From Bog-950 sp964615305 (GTDB lineage: Bacteria; Bacteroidota; Bacteroidia; Chitinophagales; LD1): a stretch of DNA of 64,000 bases. Below are positions 25,501 to 35,757 of this stretch, one piece after another. The stretch covers positions 124,001-188,000 of the forward strand of contig CAZTNA010000002.1 in the NCBI GenBank assembly GCA_964615305.1. Direction: 5' to 3'. The notes beneath the pieces were generated by a model, which worked only from the letters and a program-made list of their open reading frames with translations, did no database searches and had not been told where the DNA came from. Each line of letters starts with the position of its first letter. Within the stretch, counting starts at the first letter, position 1. The position numbers were made by a program, and so were the translations under genes.

Positions 25501-25571
25501 CCCGCTTCTAATTTCACGCTCGATTATTAGTTGCGTAAATACATGGCGTACCACATTTAAACATTTGCCAC

Positions 25572-27458
25572 ATGGCTAAAGAACAACAAGAAGCACGTTA
25601 TACCGAAGATGAGGTAAAAACCCTCGACTGGCTTGAACACATTCGCATTCGACCCGGCATGTATATTGGCAAAACCGGTGACGGAAGCAGTATGGATGAC
25701 GGCATTTACATTCTGTTAAAGGAGGTAATTGATAACTGTATTGATGAATATCAAATGGGTTACGGCAAAAAAGTGGATATTACTGTTACCAAGGAGAAAG
25801 TAACCGTGCGCGATTACGGACGGGGAATACCATTAGGTAAACTGGTTGACTGTGTTTCGCAGATTAACACAGGCGCCAAATACGATTCAAAAGCTTTTAA
25901 AAAATCGGTGGGGTTGAATGGTGTAGGTACTAAAGCAGTAAACGCACTTTCCACTTATTTCAAAGCTTACGCAGTACGCGAAGGTCAAATGAAGATGGCA
26001 GAGTTTGAGGCAGGTAAATTGACCAAAGATCACAAACAGGTAAAAACTGATGAACCCAACGGAACGTACATTGAGTTTTTGCCTGATAACAAAATTTTTA
26101 AGAACTATCACTACCTACACGAGTATGTAGAAACCATGGTTCAGAATTACACCTATCTGAATACAGGCTTAACTTTTTACTACAATGGAAACAAGTATGT
26201 ATCACAAAAGGGACTGTTTGATTTGCTGGCGAAGAAAAAGGAAAATGCGGATTTAATTTATCCTATCATTCATTTAGTAAGCGAGGATATTGAAATTGCG
26301 CTTACCCACAATCATCAGTATGGCGAAGAGTTTTATTCGTTTGTTAACGGACAATATACCGTACAAGGCGGAACCCACTTACTGGCGTATCGTGAAGCTA
26401 TTGTGAAAACCATTCGTGATTTCTACAAAAAAGATTTTGATGCGGTAGATGTGCGCGAAGCAATCGTGGGTGCTGTATCGGTTCGTATTCAAGAACCAGT
26501 GTTCGAATCGCAAACGAAAACAAAACTGGGAACAGAGAAACTTCATGGGGAAGAAAAAACCATGAAACAGTTTCTGTTAGAGTTTGTAAAGGAACATCTC
26601 GATAACTACTTACACAAGAATCCGCAGACAGCTGAGGCGCTACTAAAGCGAATTTTACAAAGCGAACGTGAGCGGAAAGAAATTGCCGGCATAAAGAAAC
26701 TGGCTAATGAGCGCGCAAAGAAGGCGAATATTCACAACCGCAAGTTACGCGATTGCCGTGTGCACTTCAATGACGAAAAAGCTGTGGACAGATTAAACAC
26801 TACATTGTTTATTACAGAGGGTGATTCGGCAAGCGGCTCTATTACAAAGAGCCGAAACCCAGATTTGCAAGCGGTATTTTCTTTGCGGGGAAAGCCTCTT
26901 AACTGCTTTGGCTTAACCAAAAAAGTAGTTTACGAGAACGAAGAGTTTAATCTTCTTCAACACGCACTAAATATTGAAGACAGTATTGATGATTTGCGAT
27001 ACAACAATATTATAGTTGCTACCGATGCCGATGTGGATGGCATGCATATTCGTTTACTACTACTTACGTTCTTTCTCCAGTTCTTTCCTGATATTGTTCG
27101 CAACGGCCATGTAAAGATTTTAGAAACTCCGCTCTTCCGCGTGCGCAACAAACAGAAAACTATTTACTGCTATGATGAAAGCGAAAAGCAGGCGGCTATA
27201 AGAGAACTGAAAGGAAACCCGGAAATTACCCGTTTTAAAGGCCTTGGTGAGATATCGCCTGATGAGTTTGAAGGGTTTATTGGTGATGAAATGCGGGTAA
27301 GCCCGGTATTGGTGGATGATAAAATTAATGTGCAGGAAGATTTGCTTTCGTATTACATGGGCAAAAACACTGAAGAACGCCAGAAGTTTATTATAGAAAA
27401 TCTGCGCGTAGAAAAAGATGATGTAACGGAAGTAGCTGAAGAAGAAGTGGGAGTTTAA
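25572..27458 (+). CDS. parE: DNA topoisomerase IV subunit B (type IIA topoisomerase B)
   Basis: ATPase subunit of a type II topoisomerase, 628 residues. GHKL ATPase motifs: EVIDNCIDEY (E51, N55), D81 in VRDYGRGIP and GLNGVGTKAVNALS. The TOPRIM domain has E416 in ITEGDSASGS and D485/D487 in ATDADVDGMH. At this length, without the GyrB insert, and with the A subunit immediately downstream (13 bases), it fits the Bacteroidota ParE pair rather than gyrase. This is a family-based assignment; biochemical gyrase activity is not excluded. Confidence 0.93.
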   Translation: MAKEQQEARYTEDEVKTLDWLEHIRIRPGMYIGKTGDGSSMDDGIYILLKEVIDNCIDEYQMGYGKKVDITVTKEKVTVRDYGRGIPLGKLVDCVSQINTGAKYDSKAFKKSVGLNGVGTKAVNALSTYFKAYAVREGQMKMAEFEAGKLTKDHKQVKTDEPNGTYIEFLPDNKIFKNYHYLHEYVETMVQNYTYLNTGLTFYYNGNKYVSQKGLFDLLAKKKENADLIYPIIHLVSEDIEIALTHNHQYGEEFYSFVNGQYTVQGGTHLLAYREAIVKTIRDFYKKDFDAVDVREAIVGAVSVRIQEPVFESQTKTKLGTEKLHGEEKTMKQFLLEFVKEHLDNYLHKNPQTAEALLKRILQSERERKEIAGIKKLANERAKKANIHNRKLRDCRVHFNDEKAVDRLNTTLFITEGDSASGSITKSRNPDLQAVFSLRGKPLNCFGLTKKVVYENEEFNLLQHALNIEDSIDDLRYNNIIVATDADVDGMHIRLLLLTFFLQFFPDIVRNGHVKILETPLFRVRNKQKTIYCYDESEKQAAIRELKGNPEITRFKGLGEISPDEFEGFIGDEMRVSPVLVDDKINVQEDLLSYYMGKNTEERQKFIIENLRVEKDDVTEVAEEEVGV

Positions 27459-27471
27459 AATTGAATGGAAT

Positions 27472-30078
27472 ATGAAAGAGAAAGACGAAAAGGAAAACGA
27501 AGAACAAAAAGAAAGCACCGCCATTCACGTAGATGGTATGTTTCAGAATTGGTTTTTAGATTATGCCAGCTACGTAATTTTAGAGCGTGCGGTACCAGCC
27601 ATTGAAGATGGATTAAAACCTGTGCAACGCAGAATTCTTCACGCGCTGAACGAAATGGATGATGGTCGCTTCAATAAAGTAGCGAACGTAATAGGGCAGA
27701 GCATGCAGTATCACCCTCATGGCGATGCGAGTATTGGCGATGCGCTCGTGAACATGGGGCAGAAAGAATTGTTGTTCGATACACAGGGAAACTGGGGCGA
27801 TGTGCGTACCGGTGATTCTGCTGCTGCTCCGCGTTATATAGAAGTCCGCCTCTCAAAGTTTGCAAAAGAAGTTGCTTTTAACGACCAAACTACCGAATGG
27901 CAGTTAAGCTATGATGGCAGAAAAAAAGAGCCGGTAGCGTTGCCTATGAAGTTTCCTTTGCTGCTTTCTCAGGGTGCCGATGGAATTGCCGTGGGCTTGT
28001 CAACAAAAATTCTTCCGCACAATTTTGTTGAGTTGTGTGAGGCGAGCATCCATCACTTAGAAGGGAAACGCTTTCGTTTACTACCTGATTTTTTAACAGG
28101 CGGATTTGTAGATGTGAGTGAGTACAACAAAGGGGAGCGTGGCGGTAAAGTAAAAGTAAGAGCCAGAATTGAAGTGGTGGATAAAAAAACACTTGCTATT
28201 CGCGAGATACCTTATGGCACTACCACCGGAAGTTTGATTGAGAGTATTCTGAAAGCAAACGACAAGGGGAAAATCAAAATCAAAAAGGTAACGGATAACA
28301 CTGCCAAGAACGTAGAAATACAAATTGATCTGGCTCCAGGTACTGACCCTGATGTTACCATTGACGCGCTTTATGCATTTACTGATTGCCAAAATTCAAT
28401 TTCTACCAATGCTTGTGTAATTGTAAATGAGAAACCAATGTTTCTTACAGTCAACGAAATTTTGGAATTAAGCACAGAGCGCACAAAAGAGTTATTAAAG
28501 CGCGAATTAGAAATAAAACTCGCTGAACTAAACGAGAGATGGCATTTCTCTTCGCTCGAAAAAATATTTATTGAGAAGAGAATATATCGTGATATAGAAG
28601 AAGCCACAACATGGGAAATGGTTCTGGAGTGTATTGATAAAGGATTAAAACCTTACAAAAAACTTTTCAAACGCGAGATTACTACTGAAGACCTCACAAA
28701 GCTAACTGAAATAAAGATTAAACGCATTTCGAAGTTCGATTCGTTTAAAGCGGACGAAGAGATTAAGTCAATAGAAGAACAACTCAAACAAGTAGCTTAC
28801 TATTTAAAGCACCTCACTGAGTTTAGCGTAGCATACTTCCAAAACCTGATTAAGAAATACGGTAAAGGCAGAGAACGCAAAACTGAAATTAAAGGCTTTG
28901 AAGAAATTGAAATTAAACAAGTAGCAGCCACCAATGCACGCTTGTATGTAAACCGCGAAGAAGGATTTTTCGGAACCGGATTGCGTAAAGATGAATTTGT
29001 GTGCGAGTGTAGCGATTTAGATGACATCATAGCGTTTACACGTGGCGGCAAAATGATGGTGAGCCGCCTGGGCGATAAGAAATTTGTCGGCAAAGACATT
29101 ATTCATATCGCTGTTTGGAAAAAGAATGATGAGCGAACTGCTTATAACATGGCTTACTACGATGGTGGCAGTAAACGTGCTTTTGTAAAACGGTTTAACG
29201 TAACCGGCATTACACGCGATAAGGAGTATGATTTAACACAAGAGGCAACCGGTAGTAAAGTGTTGTATTTCACTGCCAATCAAAATTCAGAAAGCGAAAT
29301 TGTGAAAGTGCAACTACATCCAAATTCAACTGCACGTATTAAAGAATTCGAATTTGATTTCAGTACGATTGAAATTAAAGGACGTGGTTCTAACGGAAAT
29401 ATACTTACTAAGTATCCGGTGCGTAAAGTTGAGTTATTAGAGAAAGGCAAGTCATCAATAGGCGGAGTTAAAATTTGGTTTGATGAAAAGTTTGGAAGAT
29501 TAGTGAATGAGGAGAAGGATAAAGCATTATATCTTGGAGAATTTAATACAGGTGACCAGATTATTGTAGCTTATAAAAACGGAGATGTAGAACTTACCAA
29601 CTTTGAACTTACCAACAAATACGAATCTGAAGAAATTCTAAGAGTAGAAAAATTTAACCCGGAATGCATTTACAGCGCAGTTTACTATGACGGCAACAGC
29701 AAAGAAGTTTATGTAAAACGATTTAAGATAGAGTTGAAGACTGAAAAGTTGAAATCTTCTATTGTTACAGAAAATGCCAAGAGTGTATTGTATGTTTTTT
29801 CATCTCATGACGAAGTAATGGTGAAGTTCACTGTTTTGAAAGGAAAGAGCAAAGAGAAAACGGAAGAAACCGCCAAAGTGAATCAGATAATAGATGTGAA
29901 AGGGTGGAAGGCGTTAGGAAATAGATTAACACAACTAGACCTTACAGGAAAAGTATATGAAGTAGCTTCGGGTGTTAAATTTGAAAAAAAACCTGCTGAG
30001 GTAAAGATGGGAACTACTATTGAATTGGAAGTAAACCAGAAAGCTGGAAAGAAAGGAAATCAAGGCGGTTTGTTTTAA
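27472..30078 (+). CDS. parC: DNA topoisomerase IV subunit A (type IIA topoisomerase A)
   Basis: DNA-breaking subunit, 868 residues. The catalytic tyrosine is Y122 in AAPRYIEVRL. The quinolone-determining region reads HPHGDASIGDALVNMGQ with S87 at the classic resistance position, so wild-type sensitive by sequence. A long coiled-coil part (about 330-440) is followed by C-terminal beta-pinwheel repeats with GGKMM-type turns, in place of a canonical GyrA box. It ends before a probable terminator. N-terminal Lys/Glu-rich tail MKEKDEKENEEQKES is lineage-like and likely disordered. Confidence 0.93.
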   Translation: MKEKDEKENEEQKESTAIHVDGMFQNWFLDYASYVILERAVPAIEDGLKPVQRRILHALNEMDDGRFNKVANVIGQSMQYHPHGDASIGDALVNMGQKELLFDTQGNWGDVRTGDSAAAPRYIEVRLSKFAKEVAFNDQTTEWQLSYDGRKKEPVALPMKFPLLLSQGADGIAVGLSTKILPHNFVELCEASIHHLEGKRFRLLPDFLTGGFVDVSEYNKGERGGKVKVRARIEVVDKKTLAIREIPYGTTTGSLIESILKANDKGKIKIKKVTDNTAKNVEIQIDLAPGTDPDVTIDALYAFTDCQNSISTNACVIVNEKPMFLTVNEILELSTERTKELLKRELEIKLAELNERWHFSSLEKIFIEKRIYRDIEEATTWEMVLECIDKGLKPYKKLFKREITTEDLTKLTEIKIKRISKFDSFKADEEIKSIEEQLKQVAYYLKHLTEFSVAYFQNLIKKYGKGRERKTEIKGFEEIEIKQVAATNARLYVNREEGFFGTGLRKDEFVCECSDLDDIIAFTRGGKMMVSRLGDKKFVGKDIIHIAVWKKNDERTAYNMAYYDGGSKRAFVKRFNVTGITRDKEYDLTQEATGSKVLYFTANQNSESEIVKVQLHPNSTARIKEFEFDFSTIEIKGRGSNGNILTKYPVRKVELLEKGKSSIGGVKIWFDEKFGRLVNEEKDKALYLGEFNTGDQIIVAYKNGDVELTNFELTNKYESEEILRVEKFNPECIYSAVYYDGNSKEVYVKRFKIELKTEKLKSSIVTENAKSVLYVFSSHDEVMVKFTVLKGKSKEKTEETAKVNQIIDVKGWKALGNRLTQLDLTGKVYEVASGVKFEKKPAEVKMGTTIELEVNQKAGKKGNQGGLF

Positions 30079-30124
30079 CCACACACTGCCCACAGAACTT
30101 TACAGACATTTTTTTTGCACGTTG

Positions 30125-30162
30125 AAAACAAGCTTAATTATTGAGGCAGATGTGCTTGTTTT
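30125..30162 (+). terminator. Probable terminator after parC
   Basis: AAAACAAGC (30125-30133) pairs with GCTTGTTTT (30154-30162) across a 20-base loop, 46 bases after the parC stop. The U-run is short and part of the stem, so strength is uncertain. Confidence 0.5.
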
Positions 30163-30248
30163 GCTTTGCTAAAGTTTACTAATACTTCAACTGACAAAAT
30201 ATTTTAATGAAGTAGATCGTTAATTTGGCAACTATAAACTCTTAGCCC

Positions 30249-31847
30249 ATGAAACCGAAAAAAAACCTTTTCAGGACTATCGTTGCTTTGCTGCTAGTAT
30301 GGCTTAACACAAGTAGTGTTGTAGCACAATACAATTTCAACGATTTGAATAACCTAAGCTGTATTGATCCAATAATTTGCCAGCTTGACAGCATGTCATT
30401 CAATCTTTTAACAAGAGATAAGTTCTTTGTGCAAAACGAAGAACTACTCAGCAGTATAAATATGCCTTATGATTTCATTCCTAAATACAGCGCTGAAGAA
30501 ATTCAGGAAAGAATGAGGCTGATTCCTGCGGTAGTTCCTCTTACCTATAATCAGCAGGTAAAATCATTTATCGATTTGTTTGCATACCGCAGGCGAGGTT
30601 TAATGGCCCGTTCGTTAGCCAACTCACAAATTTATTTCCCCGTGTTTGAACAAATTCTTGACCGTAAAGGAATACCACTTGAGTTTAAATACCTGCCAAT
30701 AGTAGAGTCAGCCTTTAATCCAATAGCTGTGTCAAGAGCAGGCGCAACCGGCTTGTGGCAATTAATGTTTGGTACCGGCCAAATGCTTGGTCTTGAGATT
30801 AACTCATACATTGATGAAAGAAGAGATCCTGTGCGTTCTACCGAAGCAGCAGCAGATTACTTGTTGAAGTTGTACGACATGTACCACGATTGGCATTTGG
30901 TGCTAGCCGCATATAATAGCGGACCCGGGAACGTGAATAAAGCAATAGCCAGAGCAGGTGGGGTAAAAAACTTTTGGGCTATTATGAATTATTTGCCTTC
31001 AGAAACAAGAAGTTATGTACCTACATACATAGCTGCTGTGTATGTAATGAGTAATTACAAAGACTACAAGCTAGTTTCCGCTGAGCCAAGAAGAGAGTTG
31101 TATGCTGTAGATACCGTAATGATTTCTTCTAAAGTTAGCTTAAAACACATTGCGCAAAAATTGGGAATGGCAGAAGACGAGTTGCAGTTTTTAAATCCTT
31201 CAATAAAAACAGGAGTTATTCCTTATACAAAAAATGGATTTGCTCTGAACATGCCCATAAACTATTTTGCATTGTTTGAAGCTCGTAAAGATGAAATCAT
31301 GAACGATTCATCACAGTTGCTATTGAATATAGAAGATGTTGCTTCTGTATCACCCAAAACCATTATTCACAAAGTAAGAAAGAATGAAAGCATTTCTAAA
31401 ATTGCTATAAAGTATGGTGTAAGTACAGCTAGCATAAAAAAATGGAATCGTCTAAAAAATTCATACGTGTATGAAGGCCAAAAGCTGAAAATTACTATAA
31501 CGCCAAAAGCACCACCTGTTTCCGATGCCTATACGCAGGCTTTTGCCAGTAAAATAATTGAAAAGCCGGTGGTTATTGATACATTAAAAAATTCTAATTT
31601 AATTAGTGAGATTTCTGTGACTACCAAATTAGATTCAACAGCCGACACTTCATCTAAAAACGCAAGCGCTGAAATTAATCTCAACAAAGACTGCAACTGT
31701 ATTATGCATGTAGTGCAGCCTGGCGATACACTTTGGAATATCAGCCAACGCTATGAAGGTCTTACTTTAGATAAGTTGAAAGCTGATAACAAATCGTTGT
31801 TGTCGAGGCCAATAAAAGTGGGGGATATAGTAAAGATATTCCTGTAG
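30249..31847 (+). CDS. MltD-like lytic transglycosylase with LysM domains
   Basis: Cell-wall enzyme cleaving peptidoglycan glycan strands, 532 residues. A signal peptide ends near residue 27 (VVAQ). The SLT domain spans about 140-270: catalytic E153 in PIVESAFNP, then AGATGLWQLMFGTG and LAAYNSGPGNVNKAI. LysM-type modules follow: a divergent one at about 290-337, one at about 375-418 (KVRKNESISKIAIKYGV) and one at about 484-532 (VVQPGDTLWNISQRY). This order is typical of Bacteroidota MltD-like proteins. Start chosen for the signal peptide. Confidence 0.92.
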   Translation: MKPKKNLFRTIVALLLVWLNTSSVVAQYNFNDLNNLSCIDPIICQLDSMSFNLLTRDKFFVQNEELLSSINMPYDFIPKYSAEEIQERMRLIPAVVPLTYNQQVKSFIDLFAYRRRGLMARSLANSQIYFPVFEQILDRKGIPLEFKYLPIVESAFNPIAVSRAGATGLWQLMFGTGQMLGLEINSYIDERRDPVRSTEAAADYLLKLYDMYHDWHLVLAAYNSGPGNVNKAIARAGGVKNFWAIMNYLPSETRSYVPTYIAAVYVMSNYKDYKLVSAEPRRELYAVDTVMISSKVSLKHIAQKLGMAEDELQFLNPSIKTGVIPYTKNGFALNMPINYFALFEARKDEIMNDSSQLLLNIEDVASVSPKTIIHKVRKNESISKIAIKYGVSTASIKKWNRLKNSYVYEGQKLKITITPKAPPVSDAYTQAFASKIIEKPVVIDTLKNSNLISEISVTTKLDSTADTSSKNASAEINLNKDCNCIMHVVQPGDTLWNISQRYEGLTLDKLKADNKSLLSRPIKVGDIVKIFL

Positions 31848-31863
31848 AGTAAGTTGATAATGC

Positions 31864-33036
31864 TTACAAAGACAGTAGCTTTTCAAGATGATGCTGGCTG
31901 ATGCCAAACATAGATTTTAGTTCACTAATTTTTTTCAATACCGGTTGGTGGGGCTTAACAACTGGTTTATTTTTTATGCCCACTATTAAAATATTTTTAG
32001 GGGTGTGCTCTGTTGAAATAAATTCAAACACTTTGGTTTTATAGCCATATGCCTCTAGTATTTGTGCACGTATGGTATCAGTAAGAATCTCCGATTGTCG
32101 TTCTTCTAAAATTCCGTATTGAGTAATTGTATTTAAAGGAAAAACTGTATTAAGTTCTTTTCGAATCTGCTTGTGACAACACGGAGCACAAATGATCACT
32201 TGTGCCTTAGCGCAAATACCCATGTAAATTGCCTCATCAGTTGCGGTATCACAAGCATGTAATGCTATTAGCATATCTATTTGTGGCAAGTGAGTAGTAT
32301 TAATTGCTCCGGTTACAAAGTTCAGGTTTTTGAACCCGGCCTTTTCTGCTATTTTATTACAGGTGTCCACAAGATTCGACCTCTGTTCTATACCTGTAAC
32401 TTTTGGAGAAAGATTTAGCGAGTGAGTGAGATAGTCATATAAGGCAAAAGTCAGATATCCCTTGCCAGCACCCATGTCAGCTATCCGAAAATCAGTTGGC
32501 AAACTAGCTTGAGTTATTATCTGCTCAATAATTTCTATGTATTTATTTATCTGCCTGAACTTATCCTGTCTATCGCTTTTTACTTTGCCTTCAGCAGTAG
32601 TAATGCCCAATTCTCGCAGGTAAATATTGGTTTCTGTTTTTACATATCGTTTTTTTTCTCTGTTGTGATCAGTGGATGGAGGTTTAGCAATAGAAGTGGG
32701 TTTTTGCGCTAAAGCAGTTTTACTGCTAGGTGTAATTGTTAGATGGAAATCTTTTTCGATAGTAAACAAATCAGCTTTGTAAAAATCTTGCTCCAGCAAA
32801 GTGCTAACTATACTTATCGCTTCTTCCGGTTTGTAATTTTTTGTTACATCTTTTGTTTGGTATCTATACACAAACGAAAGATTAAAACCAGATTTAAGCA
32901 GCACAGGTTTTACAAATACATTTAGCAACTCACTCGTTTTATTGCGCCTGTTACTGAGTGTTAGTTTTACAAACTCACTTTTCTTTGTGCAATCACTTAA
33001 CGCAAGAAAAAAAGTATTAATATGGTTAGCCGGCAT
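31864..33036 (-). CDS. Class I SAM-dependent methyltransferase, METTL25/RRNAD1-like
   Basis: A 390-residue protein. The C-terminal half is a Rossmann methyltransferase with motif I DMGAGKGYL (187-195), acidic motif II E217 (GIEQRS), ALHACDTATD (258-267) and a PCCHKQ motif at 285-290. These features fit the Methyltransf_32 family that includes METTL25 and RRNAD1, for which the substrate is unclear. The N-terminal 150 residues are a lineage-specific domain with a linker rich in Lys, Pro and Ser (105-130). It is a single gene converging on the lytic transglycosylase gene. Confidence 0.8.
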   Translation of the reverse strand: MPANHINTFFLALSDCTKKSEFVKLTLSNRRNKTSELLNVFVKPVLLKSGFNLSFVYRYQTKDVTKNYKPEEAISIVSTLLEQDFYKADLFTIEKDFHLTITPSSKTALAQKPTSIAKPPSTDHNREKKRYVKTETNIYLRELGITTAEGKVKSDRQDKFRQINKYIEIIEQIITQASLPTDFRIADMGAGKGYLTFALYDYLTHSLNLSPKVTGIEQRSNLVDTCNKIAEKAGFKNLNFVTGAINTTHLPQIDMLIALHACDTATDEAIYMGICAKAQVIICAPCCHKQIRKELNTVFPLNTITQYGILEERQSEILTDTIRAQILEAYGYKTKVFEFISTEHTPKNILIVGIKNKPVVKPHQPVLKKISELKSMFGISQHHLEKLLSL

Positions 33037-33076
33037 TTGTTTGCTGTTTAAGCGTTACTTTGGAAGAAATGAAATG

Positions 33077-34591
33077 TTATTTCATCATTTCTTCTCTGGA
33101 TTTTGGTTTTACACCTATCTGCCACTTAAAGTCTTTAAGTTGCATTTGTTCTGGAGTTAACATTTTCATAGGCGTAAAAACAGCTTCCGGCTTATTGATA
33201 AAAACTATTTTATCAATCTTTTTGTTTTTAAAATAGAGTGTAATGTCAGCACTCATAGCTTTATTGTTTCCTATATACTTTTCCTTTTCATCTTTGCCAA
33301 AATACAAACTCTCAGCATTGCCGTTTACATCCATATGCTCAAGTTCGTTTTCAGAAAAGTAGCCAAAAATGTTGGTACCTTTAATCTGGTCGTAATATTT
33401 TTTGCCGGAAGGAGCTATAATGAACCCTGATTTATAAATGCTCAACTTATCAGCTTTCTTATTCTTTGTTTGTAAATATATAGTATCACCACTCATTTGA
33501 GTTTCGTTTGCCCAAAGTAATGGTTGGTAATACATCCTAAAAGTAGAATCGGCAAAAGAGTAAAACAATGAGTCACAAACCCCTTGCATTTCTTTCATGA
33601 AGATACGCACTTTATAGTAAGCGAAAAAATTCTTTGTAGTATCAGTTTCTGAAACGTTTTTACTTCGTAATGTATCGCCTGTAAGAAAAAGCGAATCCTT
33701 ATCCATTTTATAAATGAGGAGCGGCTTTTGAGTAGCCATGATGTATTGGTTGTTATCGAAATACTCACCCATGTTGCCAAGAATATCTACCGCCATGCTG
33801 CTATCTGTCCACTGAAATTTCCCCAATACTTTGCCATAACCACGAAAACGTTCATAGTATAAACTATCAGCTAACAGCCGTTGTGGAGGGTTATCAACTA
33901 CTGTGCCTCTGCCAAAAGACGAAATATCTCGTTGGCTATCGAACCAGCCGTTGTTGCAAAATATCTTACTGCTCTTGTTGTAGATGGTGGTATTTCCATA
34001 AAATGTAGAGACCTTATTTTCGGTATGATAACGCAACGTGTCTGATGTAAGGTTGTAGTCTGGATCAGTAATTACCACATCACCGTTAAAGTAAACTTCA
34101 CGTGTGCTATTAAAGTAATACCCTTTTTGACTTGTGATTAGGGTAGAATCTTTGTACACACGTCCTTTGTTGAGGTAATAACTTTGCTTGTTTTTTACAT
34201 CATAAAAAAGTTCGTCTGTAAATAGTTTCATGCTGCCGTCAGTTAAAACTGCATTGCCGCTGAGGGTAGAAAACTTTTTATTACCATCGTGGTGAAGTGT
34301 GTTGCTGTATGCGTTAATAGTATCTTGCTGTATATGAACCCTGCCGTAAGCATCTACTGAATTTGATTCTTTATCAAGAATTGCACTATCGCACCACATT
34401 TGTATTTCTTCTTGACGTAGTGCTACATGACCTGTAAGTGATGTTATTTTTTTACCGTTTACCTCACCCATTTTTAAGTAATCGGCATTTAAAATCTCCA
34501 CCTCTTTTTGCTCCTGCGCATAAATGCTTTGCATAAGGCAACATGTAGCAAGCAGCAAGTGCCATTTTAAACGGACAGAAAATACCCGCAT
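33077..34591 (-). CDS. OstA-like (LptA/LptD N-domain) protein
   Basis: Exported beta-jelly-roll protein of about 504 residues from ATG 34591. The longer frame begins with GTG at 34621 ahead of the signal peptide, so ATG 34591 (MRVFSVRLKWHLLLATCCLMQSIYAQ) is preferred. The OstA repeat pattern runs along the protein: LTGHVALRQEEIQMWCDSAILDK, GNAVLTDGSMKLFTDELFYD, FNGDVVITDPDYNLTSDTLRYH, YGNTTIYNKSSKIFCNNGWFD. Family members bind lipopolysaccharide in the periplasm. It is 101 bases downstream of an MCE gene on the same strand, a common Bacteroidota pairing, which suggests a lipid-transport role. Confidence 0.85.
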   Translation of the reverse strand: MRVFSVRLKWHLLLATCCLMQSIYAQEQKEVEILNADYLKMGEVNGKKITSLTGHVALRQEEIQMWCDSAILDKESNSVDAYGRVHIQQDTINAYSNTLHHDGNKKFSTLSGNAVLTDGSMKLFTDELFYDVKNKQSYYLNKGRVYKDSTLITSQKGYYFNSTREVYFNGDVVITDPDYNLTSDTLRYHTENKVSTFYGNTTIYNKSSKIFCNNGWFDSQRDISSFGRGTVVDNPPQRLLADSLYYERFRGYGKVLGKFQWTDSSMAVDILGNMGEYFDNNQYIMATQKPLLIYKMDKDSLFLTGDTLRSKNVSETDTTKNFFAYYKVRIFMKEMQGVCDSLFYSFADSTFRMYYQPLLWANETQMSGDTIYLQTKNKKADKLSIYKSGFIIAPSGKKYYDQIKGTNIFGYFSENELEHMDVNGNAESLYFGKDEKEKYIGNNKAMSADITLYFKNKKIDKIVFINKPEAVFTPMKMLTPEQMQLKDFKWQIGVKPKSREEMMK

Positions 34592-34692
34592 TGAGCTCAG
34601 TAGAAAATTGCAGTTTATCACAGTAAAACTAAAGTAGAAACTAAACTATAGCAGTAGGGTATTTTCTAAAGTTTAGTGCAGAAAAATACGAT

Positions 34693-35670
34693 TTACTTAC
34701 CACTCTCATTATATTTTATTGCTCTTCGCTCTTCTGCCTTTTTTGCACCGAGTACGTTGATGCTGATGTAACGGTATGGGCGCTGTTTTACGTCTTTGAG
34801 CAATACATTCAAATTAACAACTGCCGAATCAACTTTAGTATATAAATCATCGTTCTTCACTATTTTTCCTAAAGTTCCCTTACCGGCATTTATGTCCTTA
34901 ATTACGCCATTTACTTGAGTTATAGTTAGATTTAAGTTTTCAATAGTTTGTTTCAGGTTAGCTTGCTGCAACGAATCAGTTACATTCTGCGCATTCTTAA
35001 GTATGGCTGTTATGGCACTGTTATTTTTTTCAATATTAGCAGTAATACTCTGTAAATTGCTTATTGTAAACTTTAGCGTTTCCTGATTCTGCGCCAAAAT
35101 CAAATTGATTTTGGCAATTGCCTGATTTAAACCATCAAGTGTTGTATAAATTCCTTTGGGGTTACCCTCGTTGAATAAATATTTAATACCTCCGATAGTT
35201 GTATCTAAACTTGGCACCATGGTTTGAACACTCTGCATTATTGGATCTATCTGATCTCCCAGTTTCTCGGTTAGGTCTTTCTTAAAATATGTAGCTATTG
35301 TATCGCCATCTTTATGAAACTCGCTGGAGTGTCCGAACACTAATCTTATTTTCTTGCTACCTAAAAAGTCGGTAGAGATAAGTGAAGCGTAAGTGCTATC
35401 ACTTTTGGGTATTTGTATGTCTTTGTCTAAATCTAGTTGCACTACAATTTTTCCGGTAGCAGGGTCTCTTTCCATACCGCCTACTCTGCCAATAGGAAAC
35501 CCATCTACATCAATCATATTTGATTTATAAAGCCCGTCAACCCGTTCATAAACTGCGTAGTAAACATTCTTGCGCACAAACAGGTTAGTGCCCTTTAAAA
35601 AGTAAAAACCGAGAATAAAAATGAGGATAGAAACCGTAGAAAATATGCCAACCTTTGCCTGATTTGTCAC
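34693..35670 (-). CDS. MlaD/MCE family lipid-transport protein
   Basis: A 325-residue inner-membrane-anchored MCE protein. One TM helix spans about 9-26 (VGIFSTVSILIFILGFYFLKG). The MCE domain follows at about 35-118 (YYAVYERVDGLYKSNMIDVDGFPIGRVGGM), then a long helical region with coiled-coil character (150-290). It begins with GTG at 35670, consistent with where the TM helix should start. MCE proteins form hexameric tunnels working with MlaE/MlaF permease-ATPase pairs, and such a pair occurs at 10229-11741. Shared function is inference. Confidence 0.87.
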   Translation of the reverse strand: MTNQAKVGIFSTVSILIFILGFYFLKGTNLFVRKNVYYAVYERVDGLYKSNMIDVDGFPIGRVGGMERDPATGKIVVQLDLDKDIQIPKSDSTYASLISTDFLGSKKIRLVFGHSSEFHKDGDTIATYFKKDLTEKLGDQIDPIMQSVQTMVPSLDTTIGGIKYLFNEGNPKGIYTTLDGLNQAIAKINLILAQNQETLKFTISNLQSITANIEKNNSAITAILKNAQNVTDSLQQANLKQTIENLNLTITQVNGVIKDINAGKGTLGKIVKNDDLYTKVDSAVVNLNVLLKDVKQRPYRYISINVLGAKKAEERRAIKYNESGK

Positions 35671-35757
35671 TGGGTTATTTTTCTCAAAAATATGTTTTCA
35701 GGTTACAAATCAAAACGTTATGCCCGGTTACATCTGTCAATTATGGCTTTGTGATAA

